Source: Acidobacteriota bacterium (lineage in GTDB: Bacteria > Acidobacteriota > Terriglobia > Acidiferrales > UBA7541). Taken from it: a DNA stretch of 64,000 nt. The notes below the pieces were generated by a model. It saw nothing but the letters and a program-made list of their open reading frames with translations, did no database searches and was not told the origin of the DNA. The stretch lies in NCBI GenBank assembly GCA_013289955.1, contig JABCYZ010000024.1:1-64000 (forward strand). The letters are read 5' to 3'. Each line of letters begins with the position of its first letter. Within the stretch, counting starts at the first letter, position 1. The position numbers and the translations under genes are program-made. Below are positions 57,001 to 64,000 of the stretch, piece after piece.

Positions 57001-58653
57001 AGAAAGAGGAAGTGGCGCCACCGCGGCGACGGGGCCGGGTATCCAGCCGTGGGTTTCCTTTTCCTCTGCGACTTCCCGGGCGGCATCGGCCGGTGCCCAG
57101 GACTTACCGGCAATAGCAATTTCTCGATACTCGTCCGCACGAGCCTCCATTAACTGGTTCCGGATTTCGTCAAGCTTCTTCAGCAGGCCAAGCCGCTCGG
57201 ACTCCAGTTTCTTCGCTTCCAGTTCGAGAGAGCCCGCGTCGGCTCGCGACAATCTTTCTGCGATCGCCCCCACGGCGCTCTCCAGCTGCTTGCGGCTATC
57301 CAAGTCGCTTTCGAGCACGCTGACACACAAGGGACGCAGCTCAGGAACGATGTGGTGGCGTACCATGCGCAGGGCTTTTGTCGTGTGGCTTGTAACCAGC
57401 ACGCTCTTGCCCTGTGCGAGCAAATGGCCGACAAGATTGCCGATGGTGTGAGTCTTCCCCGTACCAGGAGGGCCTTGCACCAAAACGCCTCCATGTTCCT
57501 CGAGTTGCTGGGCAATTCGGATCTGTTCCGGATTGGCGGGTTTGCTGAGCAATACTTCGCTATCCGCCGGGGCGGTACGGATCGCGGTTGGCTGTGCATT
57601 TCCTGAATCCGGGATAGGCGATTCTTCTCCAACGATATTCAGGAGGGCCCAAGGGAGATCCTCGCGCGTGCGTAAATCTGCGAGAATGCCCTCGATCGCA
57701 GCGGCAAATCCCAGCGTGCGCGCACGCAGGAACAGGACTGGATCCCGTCCAATGCACGGGTCGCCGCCTTCCGCATCCGGCGCGCGGTCCTCGAGGAATT
57801 CTCCACGCGGAGAAAGCTGCACGACCAACCGCTTAAAGAAGGCGGACGTGGAACCATTCATCAGTGGATGAAAGCCGCCTTCCTCCAATTCCTCGCGGCA
57901 TCGGCCGATCGTGCGCCCATCGACATCGCTCATCGATTGGAATAATGCGGAGTAGAGCTCAACCGGATGGTCCGCTTCCGAAAGCGTGAATTCGGGTACC
58001 GATGCGTCGAACTGCAACTGGAGGCGCTGGAGAAGGATCGGGTGATAGATGCCTCCCTCCGCGCGACGCCAGCTCAAGATGCCGTCCCCAAGGACGAGCT
58101 CGACGCGTTCCGCTTCGCGATCGATGCGACCGTAGAGCGCGTAAAAGGTTTCGAAGATTTTCATCGCCGCACGAGCGGGATTTTCGGTCTGGACCCACTG
58201 ATCGCGCAAGAGTCTCCAACGCTCCAGGCTCGCCGCGCGAGCCGGGTCGTCTCTGAACTTCAGCACCCTCGGCTCTAAGCCATTCGCGGATTCCCGAAGG
58301 GTTTCCTCAACAAAAAAGGCACTCGCGGGGTCATCCCACCCGTCTCTCAGCCACGCGGAAATTGACTCGGGGGGTTCGGGCGCGCGAGTCAATTGCGGAC
58401 GCCGCACTTTCAGGACGTAGCTCGCGCCGCTGTCTTCCGCGTTCTGGCCGTTTCCGGTATTCGCCTTTAAAGAGCTGGCCTTCGCGCCGCCTCGTTGAAT
58501 GGAAGGATGCTCGGGAAGATTGCTCAGCGAGAAACTCCAGGGCTGCTCGCGAATCTGCCGTTTCGCAGGATTTCGATGCTGGTTCAACGCTTCCAGATAG
58601 CGGAACACCCGTGTGAGTTTGTCGCGGGAAACGCGGAGTTTTTCGGCATCCAT
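54088..58653 (-). CDS. SF1 helicase fused to MTES_1575-type nuclease, possible defence protein
   Basis: The 1521-residue protein has, after about 380 residues of unassigned N-terminus, the Walker A motif GPPGTGKT (K400), and the SF1 AAA_11/AAA_12-type core separated by a long coiled-coil-rich insert. Walker B is DIVIIDEASQSD (D1083, E1084), then the GDHEQVSPSA and 'QFQGDERDVVFVSLV' motifs V and VI-like ends. The C-terminus (about residues 1380-1480) is a PD-(D/E)XK nuclease of the MTES_1575 type with D1401 and E1414 (AIECDGDRYQ) and the EDMDRQAVLERMGW end. Helicase-nuclease fusions of this style occur in prokaryotic defence. It stands alone, with no methylase nearby. ATG 58653 is the family-like start (MDAEKLRVSRDKL). 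Confidence 0.88.
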   Translation of the reverse strand: MDAEKLRVSRDKLTRVFRYLEALNQHRNPAKRQIREQPWSFSLSNLPEHPSIQRGGAKASSLKANTGNGQNAEDSGASYVLKVRRPQLTRAPEPPESISAWLRDGWDDPASAFFVEETLRESANGLEPRVLKFRDDPARAASLERWRLLRDQWVQTENPARAAMKIFETFYALYGRIDREAERVELVLGDGILSWRRAEGGIYHPILLQRLQLQFDASVPEFTLSEADHPVELYSALFQSMSDVDGRTIGRCREELEEGGFHPLMNGSTSAFFKRLVVQLSPRGEFLEDRAPDAEGGDPCIGRDPVLFLRARTLGFAAAIEGILADLRTREDLPWALLNIVGEESPIPDSGNAQPTAIRTAPADSEVLLSKPANPEQIRIAQQLEEHGGVLVQGPPGTGKTHTIGNLVGHLLAQGKSVLVTSHTTKALRMVRHHIVPELRPLCVSVLESDLDSRKQLESAVGAIAERLSRADAGSLELEAKKLESERLGLLKKLDEIRNQLMEARADEYREIAIAGKSWAPADAAREVAEEKETHGWIPGPVAAVAPLPLSPGELADLYRTSVSISREDENELSGHLPELHDLPRAEDFEASLSERNRLGMEDLDLRSDLWESGAAQSSPAEIGGLAAALAQAVEPLSGEDRWKLAAVYAGKYGDVHRQPWDQLVSFVRLVHREAANAQEAFVRYGPEASGNSVNEQERVAAEIVAHFENGGKLGSFVLFTHKSWSQFLEHTKVNNARPRLPEHFQALRQFFRLEGLREDLGTRWDRQVAALGAPRSSEMGKEIEKTLMQYCDSIEDCLGWQGRIWSPLEQRLEDIGFRWDKFLAEQLAVVGSDGELARIHIAVKDALLPILDSRFKKLRLLELEEEFRDLKSRLKLATRIAKASRAINQLLTAINDEDSNRYRDAYEHLLELKSKQADLDLRRALLLRLETAAPAWAGAIRNRTGVHGRGEPPRDATSAWIWRQLNDELDRRASVSLEALQTKSEKLSEQLRRATVELIDKRSWSSQAHRTSSRQRQALVGWLDTIRRIGKGHGIRVSLLRAEAARKMSECRGAVPVWVMPLSRVVENFDPRTTRFDIVIIDEASQSDVMALVALYLGKTVLVVGDHEQVSPSAVGQDLGAIQSLIFQYLRGIPNSDLYDGQISIYDLARQSFGGTTCLVEHFRCVPEIIQFSNMISYNGRIKPLRDPSRVQLRPHTIAHHVSGSTRDGKVNRQEALAVASLLAAAMEQPQYKKNDAGQPLSFGVVSLVGDEQAIEIDSLVRAHVSPDRYELHRVLCGNASQFQGDERDVVFVSLVDTAERGSLSLRDQELFKQRFNVAASRARDQMWIVHSLSPHDDLKADDLRRQLIEHAQDPARLMRALEEKEKRTQSNFEREVMKRLAAAGYRVTPHWKIGTFRIDLVVEGNGKRLAIECDGDRYQPLEKILEDMDRQAVLERMGWIFTRLRSSEFFRNPARAIKPVFEKLAALEIPPVGNSTDTDPLSEDVVGRVIRRAEELRRNWSKANGAGARSSSRVSAAAT

Positions 58654-59126
58654 GGTTCGCTGCCTTTAGAGAGACACGCCTACATCCTTAGGGTGGGAGT
58701 GGAGACTTCAGAATATCAGCGTCGTGGGGGGAGCCTCAATGGTACGCCACTAGTACTCTCCAATTTCATCCGTGACGTGCGTCGTCCCGCAAGTTCTCGA
58801 AACGAATCTCTTAGCTTGCCGTGCGGCAGAGTAAAGATCTGTTTCTTGTTGATGAGTTCGGGGCGCGACCCCTCATCTATTGCCTGGCCGACTTAACTCT
58901 AATCCATGTGCCCGCTCGAGCCGATCCAGAATTGTTCGAAGCGGACAATCCGCCCACCCCTGGGCTCCGGGACATCTTCTTTCTCGAACCCGGAGCGGCT
59001 GGCATATAAAGGATACAGCCGTAGCTCTAACTCACTGCATATAGACGGTTTAGTGCGGGCGCCGGTTCGTTTCCCTGGTCTCGCCGCGCTTCCTCGTCAA
59101 ATTCTGCGCAAACTTCGCCGGCACCC
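58654..59126. other. Intergenic region between helicase and HTH gene
   Basis: Apart from the doubtful frame at 58821-59009, listed separately, I see no gene, hairpin or repeat. The helicase promoter must lie here. Confidence 0.35.
58821..59009 (+). CDS. Doubtful 62-aa frame with a lasso-precursor-like end
   Basis: A GTG at 58821 (or at 58911) opens a frame that ends NPPTP-GLRDIFFLEPGAAGI. In lasso precursors the leader has Thr at position -2 and the core begins with Gly and has Asp/Glu at position 8 or 9. Here Gly1 and Glu9 follow Thr(-2), so a nine-residue ring is formally possible. The leader lacks the usual YxxP motif and the frame has no clear ribosome site, so a chance match is more likely. 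Confidence 0.12.
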   Translation: MRQSKDLFLVDEFGARPLIYCLADLTLIHVPARADPELFEADNPPTPGLRDIFFLEPGAAGI

Positions 59127-59975
59127 TTATTTCTTCGGTGGGTTTCGCCGCTCGAAAGATTCTTCGAGCGTGACCAGATCCTCGCCGGTAATACGCATGG
59201 CAATCCCGGTAACGCGCCCAACGATTTCCGCTTCGTCGGGATAACGGAACGTCCGTATTTTCTCGGGAGAATCCGGATGCGGAATTAGGGTCAGCAGGCC
59301 GCCTTCGATCTCGCACCACCCGCACGCGTAACCATCGCGGATGTCGACAAAATAGATCGGCCGCCGGAACTGCGACTGATCCGGATTTTTCTTGACCGCA
59401 CTTTTTCTGACCCGAGTCTGCTTTGCGTCGATCTGCACGAACGAGCCCGGCGGAATCAGTGGTTCCATCGTGCGGTCTTCGAGGCCGATGTATCCATAAA
59501 GATAGCGGCGCAGGTCGAGATGGCGGAGAAGAGGGACCGGAATATCGCCCCAGATATCCACAAGGCGTGTAAGGAGGTTGGTCTTTTCGAACTGTAATGC
59601 CGGGTCCAGGGATGCGGAAGGATCTCTGCTTCCGGAAACAGTTGCTTCGCCCGCGGGAAGCAGGTAGGTTTTCGGCGGGCGTGACAGCGAGCGCTCTTTG
59701 GCGATAATCCCGGCCTCAATGCCGAACAGGGCATGCACCTCCTCGATGCTGAGCCGGTAGAGCACGCCCAAGCTCACCAGCTTGAAAACACCTGGAATGA
59801 ACTTGCCGTTCTCGATGTCCGCAATCCAAGCGCGCGAAAGAAAATAATCCCGGCTCTCTCTTTTCTGGGCGAGCTCGTGACTGCGGCGCTCGACTTCGCG
59901 GATACTGAAGCCCAGACGCAATCGTATCTTGCGCAATTTCGCGCCGGCCCGCGCAGCTAATTCCTGCCGCGTCAT
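59127..59975 (-). CDS. HTH regulator with LexA-like domain lacking catalytic residues
   Basis: The 282-residue protein has an XRE-type HTH (about residues 8-75, KLRKIRLRLGFSIREVERRSHELAQ and RAWIADIENGKFIPGVFKLVSLGVLY). A C-terminal beta domain follows (about 155-270) in the pattern of S24/LexA signal peptidase folds: YGYIGLEDRTMEPLIPPGSFVQID and RPIYFVDIRDGYACGWCEIEGGLLTLIPHP..EIVGRVTGIAMRI. In active S24 proteins a Ser precedes Met-Glu-Pro; here it is Thr169. The lysine position in the next strand is not conserved. It should therefore be a non-cleaving dimer regulator. It is divergent from a duplicated relative at 60200, with an AT-rich spacer. Confidence 0.75.
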   Translation of the reverse strand: MTRQELAARAGAKLRKIRLRLGFSIREVERRSHELAQKRESRDYFLSRAWIADIENGKFIPGVFKLVSLGVLYRLSIEEVHALFGIEAGIIAKERSLSRPPKTYLLPAGEATVSGSRDPSASLDPALQFEKTNLLTRLVDIWGDIPVPLLRHLDLRRYLYGYIGLEDRTMEPLIPPGSFVQIDAKQTRVRKSAVKKNPDQSQFRRPIYFVDIRDGYACGWCEIEGGLLTLIPHPDSPEKIRTFRYPDEAEIVGRVTGIAMRITGEDLVTLEESFERRNPPKK

Positions 59976-60013
59976 TGCCGGGATAGTACTCCGAAGTTGT
60001 ATAGCTGTCGAGG

Positions 60014-60029
60014 TAATTAGGATAAATTA
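60014..60029. promoter_or_regulatory. AT-rich divergent promoter region with short inverted repeat
   Basis: TAATT (60014-60018) and AATTA (60025-60029) form a short palindrome in the spacer between the two divergent HTH genes. One or both regulators could bind here. The symmetry is short, so this is tentative. Confidence 0.25.
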
Positions 60030-60199
60030 ATATTTTCTTTTCAAAATTGGCATTGCCTGTTGCAACCGGAGCCGGACGGAACACCGGACGATTTCAGAAA
60101 TCTCGCACAAGTCCACACGCTCTCCTCCACTTTAAGCCGCATGTCCTAAAGGGTGTCCTCGCCGCTTCCGGTTGGAAGCCCAAGGGCCCGGGACCCTTC

Positions 60200-61957
60200 A
60201 TGAACGAGAAGCTCCGTCCCCTCTCCTCCAAATCAAAAGCCCCTCAGGAAGCCAGGACAGGCGGGGGAAGTTCACCGGCCAGCCGCTCAAGGCAAACGAT
60301 TCCAGCGCTTCCTGACCGCATTCGCGGCATCCTCGGGACGCGCAACCTGACCCTGTACAGCGTTTCCCGGCAAATGCGCGAACTTTTTCCAAAGAACCGC
60401 CGCTGCCGCATTCCACGCAATTTCTATTTTCGGTTGCGTTCCTCAGGATTGAGCCCAACTATCGGCCAGTTGTTCGGACTCGCCAAATTGTCTTCCTACC
60501 GTCTCGCCGACTGGCTCGACGTCTTCGGGTTCCGCGTGGATGAGATTGGGCGTCTCGGCAACACCTTACCCCGCAAGCGAACTGCTCTACTCGACACGAG
60601 CACTTATGATTCTTCGATGGAGATCCCCTGGTTCCGGTCCCGCCCTCGCGATACGCCGCTTCCCGAGGTTGCGCCCCTCAGCCTGCTCCTAGAAGCCTCG
60701 GGGCCTCGGCGCATCTCGTCCCTCTCCACCATGAACCGAAATGGTTTCTTATATGCGAAAATCGGCTGCGAAGATCCTCTCGCCTTTCCCGAACTGGTTC
60801 CCGGGAGCATTGTCCGCGTCAATACCCTCTCTCCCGAACACCTTCTGCAAATATCGAACGGGGAGGTCACTGAAAATCTTTTTCTGGTGGAACATGCCAG
60901 AGGGCTCTGCTGCTGCCGCTTGCATCCGTCGGCGAGAAACCGTATCACGTTCGTCCCTACGCAGCTTCCCTTTGCACAAGTGGAACTCGAACTTGGCTCC
61001 GAGGCCAGAATCCTGGGAGCCCTGGATCTTGAGTTCCGTCCTCTGAGAAGCAAGAAACAGTCTGGACGATCGGCCTGTTCACTTCCGGAAGTGTCTTCCG
61101 ATCTAGCAAAACTCTGGAAGCCTTCCCCTCTTCCTCCCCCCGTCCAGCAGCCCAGTACCCTGCTTCGCAGCACGCGGCTCCGTGCTGGTCTCTCGCTTCG
61201 GGAGGCCTCGGAGATGAGCCGGGAAATAGCAAACGCATTGGGCGACCGGCGCTACTTCACCTCCCCTGGCTCGCTTTCCGATTACGAAGCCACCAATACG
61301 CCGCCGAGGCACATCCACAAGCTTTTCACCCTGTGCATCCTTTATTCCATCCGCTTCAGGGAACTGCTGAGTTCCTTTGGCTATACGCTTACAGAGAGCC
61401 GATTCGATGCCATACCCAGCGTGTGGATGCGCCGGGAACGGAAAAACTACGTACCTCCTCCCCGGCCGGCGGCGCCGAAGGTTCAGGAAACACCATTCCT
61501 CGAGGCACTCGTCCATCGCATCTTCGGGATTCCTTTCTTTCTGGACAGTGCCATTCCTTCTTTGTCCGGGTTGTCACAGATCTCGCTGCGTGACGTATTT
61601 TGGGTCGGCGGACAAACGCAGCCGCTGCATCCTTCCTTAACCGGCGCGCTGTTTGTGATCGTCAACCGTCAGCAGAAGAAACCCGTCGCGTTTCGCCGGA
61701 AGTCCACCTGGGACCAACCGCTCTACCTTCTGAGAAAGAGAGACGGAGCCTACCTTTTGGCAAGTTGCAGCCTGGAAGACAGAGTGATCGCGGTGCATCC
61801 GTACTCGGAAGGGTTCGTACGCCCGGAGCGTTTTCGGAACGGCGTGGACGCCGAAGTCGTGGGGCAGATTGTAACCGTCATTCGCTCCCTGGCTCCGCGA
61901 CGGCAGCCAGTCAGGAGAGACCCGGCCGCTGGAATTCGACTCCCTGGCGAAGATTAG
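60200..61957 (+). CDS. Tandemly duplicated HTH / LexA-like regulator
   Basis: From the ATG at 60200 (longer frame to 60047) the product has 585 residues. It repeats the layout of the neighbouring regulator twice. HTH copy 1 (IRGILGTRNLTLYSVSRQMREL and FRLRSSGLSPTIGQLFGLAKLSSY) is followed by LexA-like copy 1 (GFLYAKIGCEDPLAFPELVPGSIVRVNT..FLVEHARGLCCCRLHP). HTH copy 2 (RSTRLRAGLSLREASEMSREI and SDYEATNTPPRHIHKLFTLC) is followed by LexA-like copy 2 (FWVGGQTQPLHPSLTGALFVIVNR..GAYLLASCSLEDRVIAVHPYSEG). Neither copy has the S24 Ser-Lys pair. A fused two-copy regulator is unusual; it should bind DNA without a second subunit. It lies 33 bases before the PqqD-like gene and heads the likely RiPP operon. 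Confidence 0.75.
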   Translation: MNEKLRPLSSKSKAPQEARTGGGSSPASRSRQTIPALPDRIRGILGTRNLTLYSVSRQMRELFPKNRRCRIPRNFYFRLRSSGLSPTIGQLFGLAKLSSYRLADWLDVFGFRVDEIGRLGNTLPRKRTALLDTSTYDSSMEIPWFRSRPRDTPLPEVAPLSLLLEASGPRRISSLSTMNRNGFLYAKIGCEDPLAFPELVPGSIVRVNTLSPEHLLQISNGEVTENLFLVEHARGLCCCRLHPSARNRITFVPTQLPFAQVELELGSEARILGALDLEFRPLRSKKQSGRSACSLPEVSSDLAKLWKPSPLPPPVQQPSTLLRSTRLRAGLSLREASEMSREIANALGDRRYFTSPGSLSDYEATNTPPRHIHKLFTLCILYSIRFRELLSSFGYTLTESRFDAIPSVWMRRERKNYVPPPRPAAPKVQETPFLEALVHRIFGIPFFLDSAIPSLSGLSQISLRDVFWVGGQTQPLHPSLTGALFVIVNRQQKKPVAFRRKSTWDQPLYLLRKRDGAYLLASCSLEDRVIAVHPYSEGFVRPERFRNGVDAEVVGQIVTVIRSLAPRRQPVRRDPAAGIRLPGED

Positions 61958-61989
61958 AGTCGAAACGCGAACGCCGGCGAACTCAAGAC

Positions 61990-62421
61990 GTGCCCCCCAC
62001 CAACCGCATCGCGTTGACCGCTACGGAATTCCTCAACATGGTGCCGATTCGCGAACATTTCCCTGTGAGAGTGGCTTCCCTCCGTTTTTGCTGGCACCTT
62101 CGGCTTGCGCCTGACGATTTCGAAGGCGCCGAACCGGGGTCATCCGTGCTGAAGCTCAACGGGCAAATCAGAAGCACCCACAATCAAGATGGCGCCATCG
62201 TTCTCGATATCCGCGGCGGTCAGATGTTCAGCCTGAACCTTGTGGGTTCGCGCATTCTCGAACTTTTGAAAGACGGATGCACGGAGACCGAGATTGTGGA
62301 TGAAATCATCCGGGAGTCCGGGGCCGACCGCAAAATTGTCGAAGCCGACCTTCAGGAATTTCTCGTCCAGCTTGAAAAGCACCGGCTTCTTGAGGTTCAC
62401 CCTTTGAATGGGCAGGCGTAG
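61990..62421 (+). CDS. PqqD-like RiPP recognition element protein
   Basis: The GTG at 61990 is the chosen start; an ATG at 62038 is an alternative. The product of about 143 residues has a PqqD domain from about residue 54: LNGQIRSTHNQDGAIVLDIRGGQMFSLNLVGSRILELLKDGCTETEIVDEIIRES and EADLQEFLVQLEKHRLLEV. The pattern of strands followed by three helices with 'GSRILELL..G.TE.EIVD.I' is typical. PqqD-like proteins (RREs) bind the leader of RiPP precursors and pass it to modifying enzymes, as B1 does in lasso-peptide clusters. The N-terminal 50 residues are extra. It lies within a row of co-directional genes with a kinase and a B2-like start. Confidence 0.85.
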   Translation: MPPTNRIALTATEFLNMVPIREHFPVRVASLRFCWHLRLAPDDFEGAEPGSSVLKLNGQIRSTHNQDGAIVLDIRGGQMFSLNLVGSRILELLKDGCTETEIVDEIIRESGADRKIVEADLQEFLVQLEKHRLLEVHPLNGQA

Positions 62422-62436
62422 TTGGGGGCAAGACCA

Positions 62437-63828
62437 ATGAATCGAGGAAGCGAATCGGATACCTACCGTCTCTTGATTCACCAGGTGGACGGCACGGAAC
62501 TCCTTCTCCGCACAGAGGAACGAGGCCTATCGCTGCCCTCCGTGGAAGTTGCCAAAGGGGAACGAGTCGCTCCGCAGGTCAGGAAGGCAGTGAAAGACCA
62601 CTGGGGTCTTGAGACCGTTTGTCTCTTTAGTGCGTCTTCGTCACAGGTGGCGCTCTCCCCTGCCCGGTACGAGGTCCTGGAGTCTTACGGGTTAGGAGAC
62701 GAACCTCCTCATGGATGTGATTGGTTCCCGGTTCAATCCCTTTCCGAATCCTCTTTCCTGGACCGGGAAGAGTTTCGAGTCATTCGATCAGCAAGGGACA
62801 GGCTCGAGAGTTATGCAAGCGGACGGATTCCCGGCACATTCGGAAAACCGGGCTGGCTTCGCGAGGTCTTCAAGTGGGTGGACAGCGAAATCGCGGCTCT
62901 TGGACTCCGCACCACCGGACAGTTCCGTCAGCTGAATGCATGCCCCACATTCAGTCTCCTCCGCCTTGAAACCAACGGTCCCGCCCTCTGGTTTAAGGCG
63001 GTGGGGGAACCTAATCTGCGCGAATATCCGATCACCATTCTACTGGCAAAACACTTCCCTGCTTTCGTTCCAAGAATCATCGCCAATCAGAAGGATTGGA
63101 ATGCCTGGCTCGCAACTGAAGTGGAAGGTACACACCTGGATAGTAGTTCTCCCTTTGACAGGTGGGCGGCCGTAGCAAGGACACTCGCGGACTTGCAGAT
63201 TGCATCGTATGGCCAAACGTTGAACCTGATCGATGCCGGTTCGAGGGACTTGCGCGTTTCCTCTCTCGTCGGACTGGTGGATCCGTTTCTTGAAGTCATG
63301 GCGGAACTGATGGAGCAGCAGACTCAGGTCTCTCCCTCACCTCTTTGCCGGAGTGAGCTTCTCGAGCTCGGCGCGAGACTAGAGGCTGCCCTTTCAGAGT
63401 TCGGCATTTACGGGATTCCTGATACCCTCGGGCACCTCGATTTCAATCCGGGGAATATTCTCATCTCCGGCGATCGCTGCGTCTTCCTGGATTGGGCAGA
63501 AGCTTCTGTCGGTCCACCGTGCGTCACTTTCCAATTCCTGCTCGAACATCTCCGGCAGCTTCGAGTGCCGGACCGATTCTTCGAACCTGGACTGGCTCTC
63601 GCGTACATCGAACGGTGGCGATTCCTGGTTGACCCCGAGGCAATGTCGGCGGCTATCGCGGCCGTTCCGTTGATTGCGCTTTTCACGTATGCCGTTGCCG
63701 GAAACTCCTGGCGGGAGGCTGCCCGTCTTCGCCATCCCTCTTCGGCCGGGCATCTCCGCAGCCTCGCACGCCGGATGAAACGCGAAGCCGACGCACTGGA
63801 AGAACGGAAGGCTCTATGTCTCTGCTGA
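62437..63828 (+). CDS. APH/ChoK-fold kinase with extra N-terminal domain
   Basis: From the ATG at 62437 the product has 463 residues. The C-terminal two-thirds carry the aminoglycoside/choline kinase fold, with the catalytic loop HLDFNPGN (D335, N340) and the metal aspartate D352 in FLDWAEAS. The N-terminal about 150 residues (YRLLIHQVDGTELLLRTEERG, VEVAKGERVAPQVRKAVKDHWGLETVCLF) have a Nudix-like alternation of strands. Kinases of unrelated fold phosphorylate lasso peptides in some clusters, so I infer a RiPP-tailoring or export-related role; antibiotic resistance is not supported. It overlaps the next gene by 13 bases, so the row is translated as an operon. Confidence 0.8.
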   Translation: MNRGSESDTYRLLIHQVDGTELLLRTEERGLSLPSVEVAKGERVAPQVRKAVKDHWGLETVCLFSASSSQVALSPARYEVLESYGLGDEPPHGCDWFPVQSLSESSFLDREEFRVIRSARDRLESYASGRIPGTFGKPGWLREVFKWVDSEIAALGLRTTGQFRQLNACPTFSLLRLETNGPALWFKAVGEPNLREYPITILLAKHFPAFVPRIIANQKDWNAWLATEVEGTHLDSSSPFDRWAAVARTLADLQIASYGQTLNLIDAGSRDLRVSSLVGLVDPFLEVMAELMEQQTQVSPSPLCRSELLELGARLEAALSEFGIYGIPDTLGHLDFNPGNILISGDRCVFLDWAEASVGPPCVTFQFLLEHLRQLRVPDRFFEPGLALAYIERWRFLVDPEAMSAAIAAVPLIALFTYAVAGNSWREAARLRHPSSAGHLRSLARRMKREADALEERKALCLC

Positions 63829-64000
63829 ACTCCCGGCCTCACTCGCTTTCCGGACCGCCAATGGTTGATCGTGCGGCCAGACACGCTCCCCCGATGCCGG
63901 TCCTCGTTTTCAAAGCCTATCTGCTGTTGGTGCTTTTCGATGTCTTGCTGATGCGTGGCGACTTCCTGAAGCTTTATCAAAAGATCCGCGACGCTGCTCA
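63816..64000 (+). CDS. Start of a lasso-peptide B2-like (transglutaminase-fold) protein, partial
   Basis: The ATG at 63816 lies inside the kinase stop region and opens a frame to the window end: a proline-rich head, then VLVFKAYLLLVLFDVLLMRGDFLKLYQKIRD. This hydrophobic helix plus 'FxxLyxxir' pattern matches the N-terminal segment of lasso-peptide biosynthesis B2 proteins (PF13471), which go on to a transglutaminase-like peptidase that removes the leader. Only about 61 codons are visible and no catalytic Cys-His-Asp is reached, so the call rests on the N-terminus and the PqqD-like neighbour. Confidence 0.6.
   Translation, partial: MSLLNSRPHSLSGPPMVDRAARHAPPMPVLVFKAYLLLVLFDVLLMRGDFLKLYQKIRDAA

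Noticed and set aside
56131..57153. 340-codon plus-strand frame opposite the helicase
   Set aside because: Antisense shadow of the helicase insert; no domain features.

Overview
The window looks like a chromosomal piece of a soil-type Acidobacteriota genome. The evidence is the gene content: an Oar-type TonB-dependent receptor with an N-terminal carboxypeptidase-regulatory domain, CRTAC/ASPIC-UnbV and TPR secreted proteins in one operon, a tricorn-like protease, a giant alpha-2-macroglobulin, PATAN (DUF4388) and PilZ-like domains, fragments of PknB-type kinases whose tail resembles acidobacterial kinase-TPR proteins, and many small lineage-type proteins. The species is not identifiable by eye. 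No rRNA, tRNA, CRISPR array or complete insertion sequence was seen.

Left part (1-12.4 kb): a truncated Ser/Thr kinase, secreted and membrane hypotheticals, a PATAN/PilZ-like/TonB-C fusion protein, a VOC-fold protein, a GAF-PAS hybrid histidine kinase with two receiver domains, a pair of tiny minus-strand genes (one with an HxxxCxxC zinc motif), and a 7-TM protein. Several genes here are under 60 codons.

12.4-31.6 kb is an envelope and nutrient-uptake block. A TonB receptor is translationally coupled to a YfiR-family periplasmic protein. An Oar-type receptor sits downstream of an operon CRTAC-TPR-TPR, with a divergent TPR gene. LacI-type palindromes lie upstream of both the Oar gene and the CRTAC operon, suggesting shared carbohydrate-type control. 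A 1788-aa alpha-2-macroglobulin with an intact thioester motif and an inserted Oar-like beta-sandwich follows.

31.9-54 kb is mixed: an 85-aa gene with a non-standard start, a tricorn protease, an HNH-like lipoprotein, a Dyp-type peroxidase beside a MarR regulator, a DoxX-like operon behind a palindromic operator and a leader ORF, an exported MBL-fold hydrolase, a patatin-like membrane phospholipase, a kinase pseudogene with an internal deletion, a MASE1 hybrid histidine kinase, and small zinc-ribbon and cupin proteins.

54-64 kb is the most unusual part. A 1521-aa SF1 helicase with a C-terminal MTES_1575-type nuclease is followed by two divergent HTH plus LexA-like regulators that lack the S24 catalytic residues; one is a tandem duplication. 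Co-directional with the second are a PqqD-like (RRE) protein, an APH-fold kinase and the start of a protein resembling lasso-peptide B2 peptidases, which runs off the window. I infer a RiPP (lasso-like) biosynthetic cluster with a tailoring kinase; its precursor and cyclase are expected beyond position 64000.
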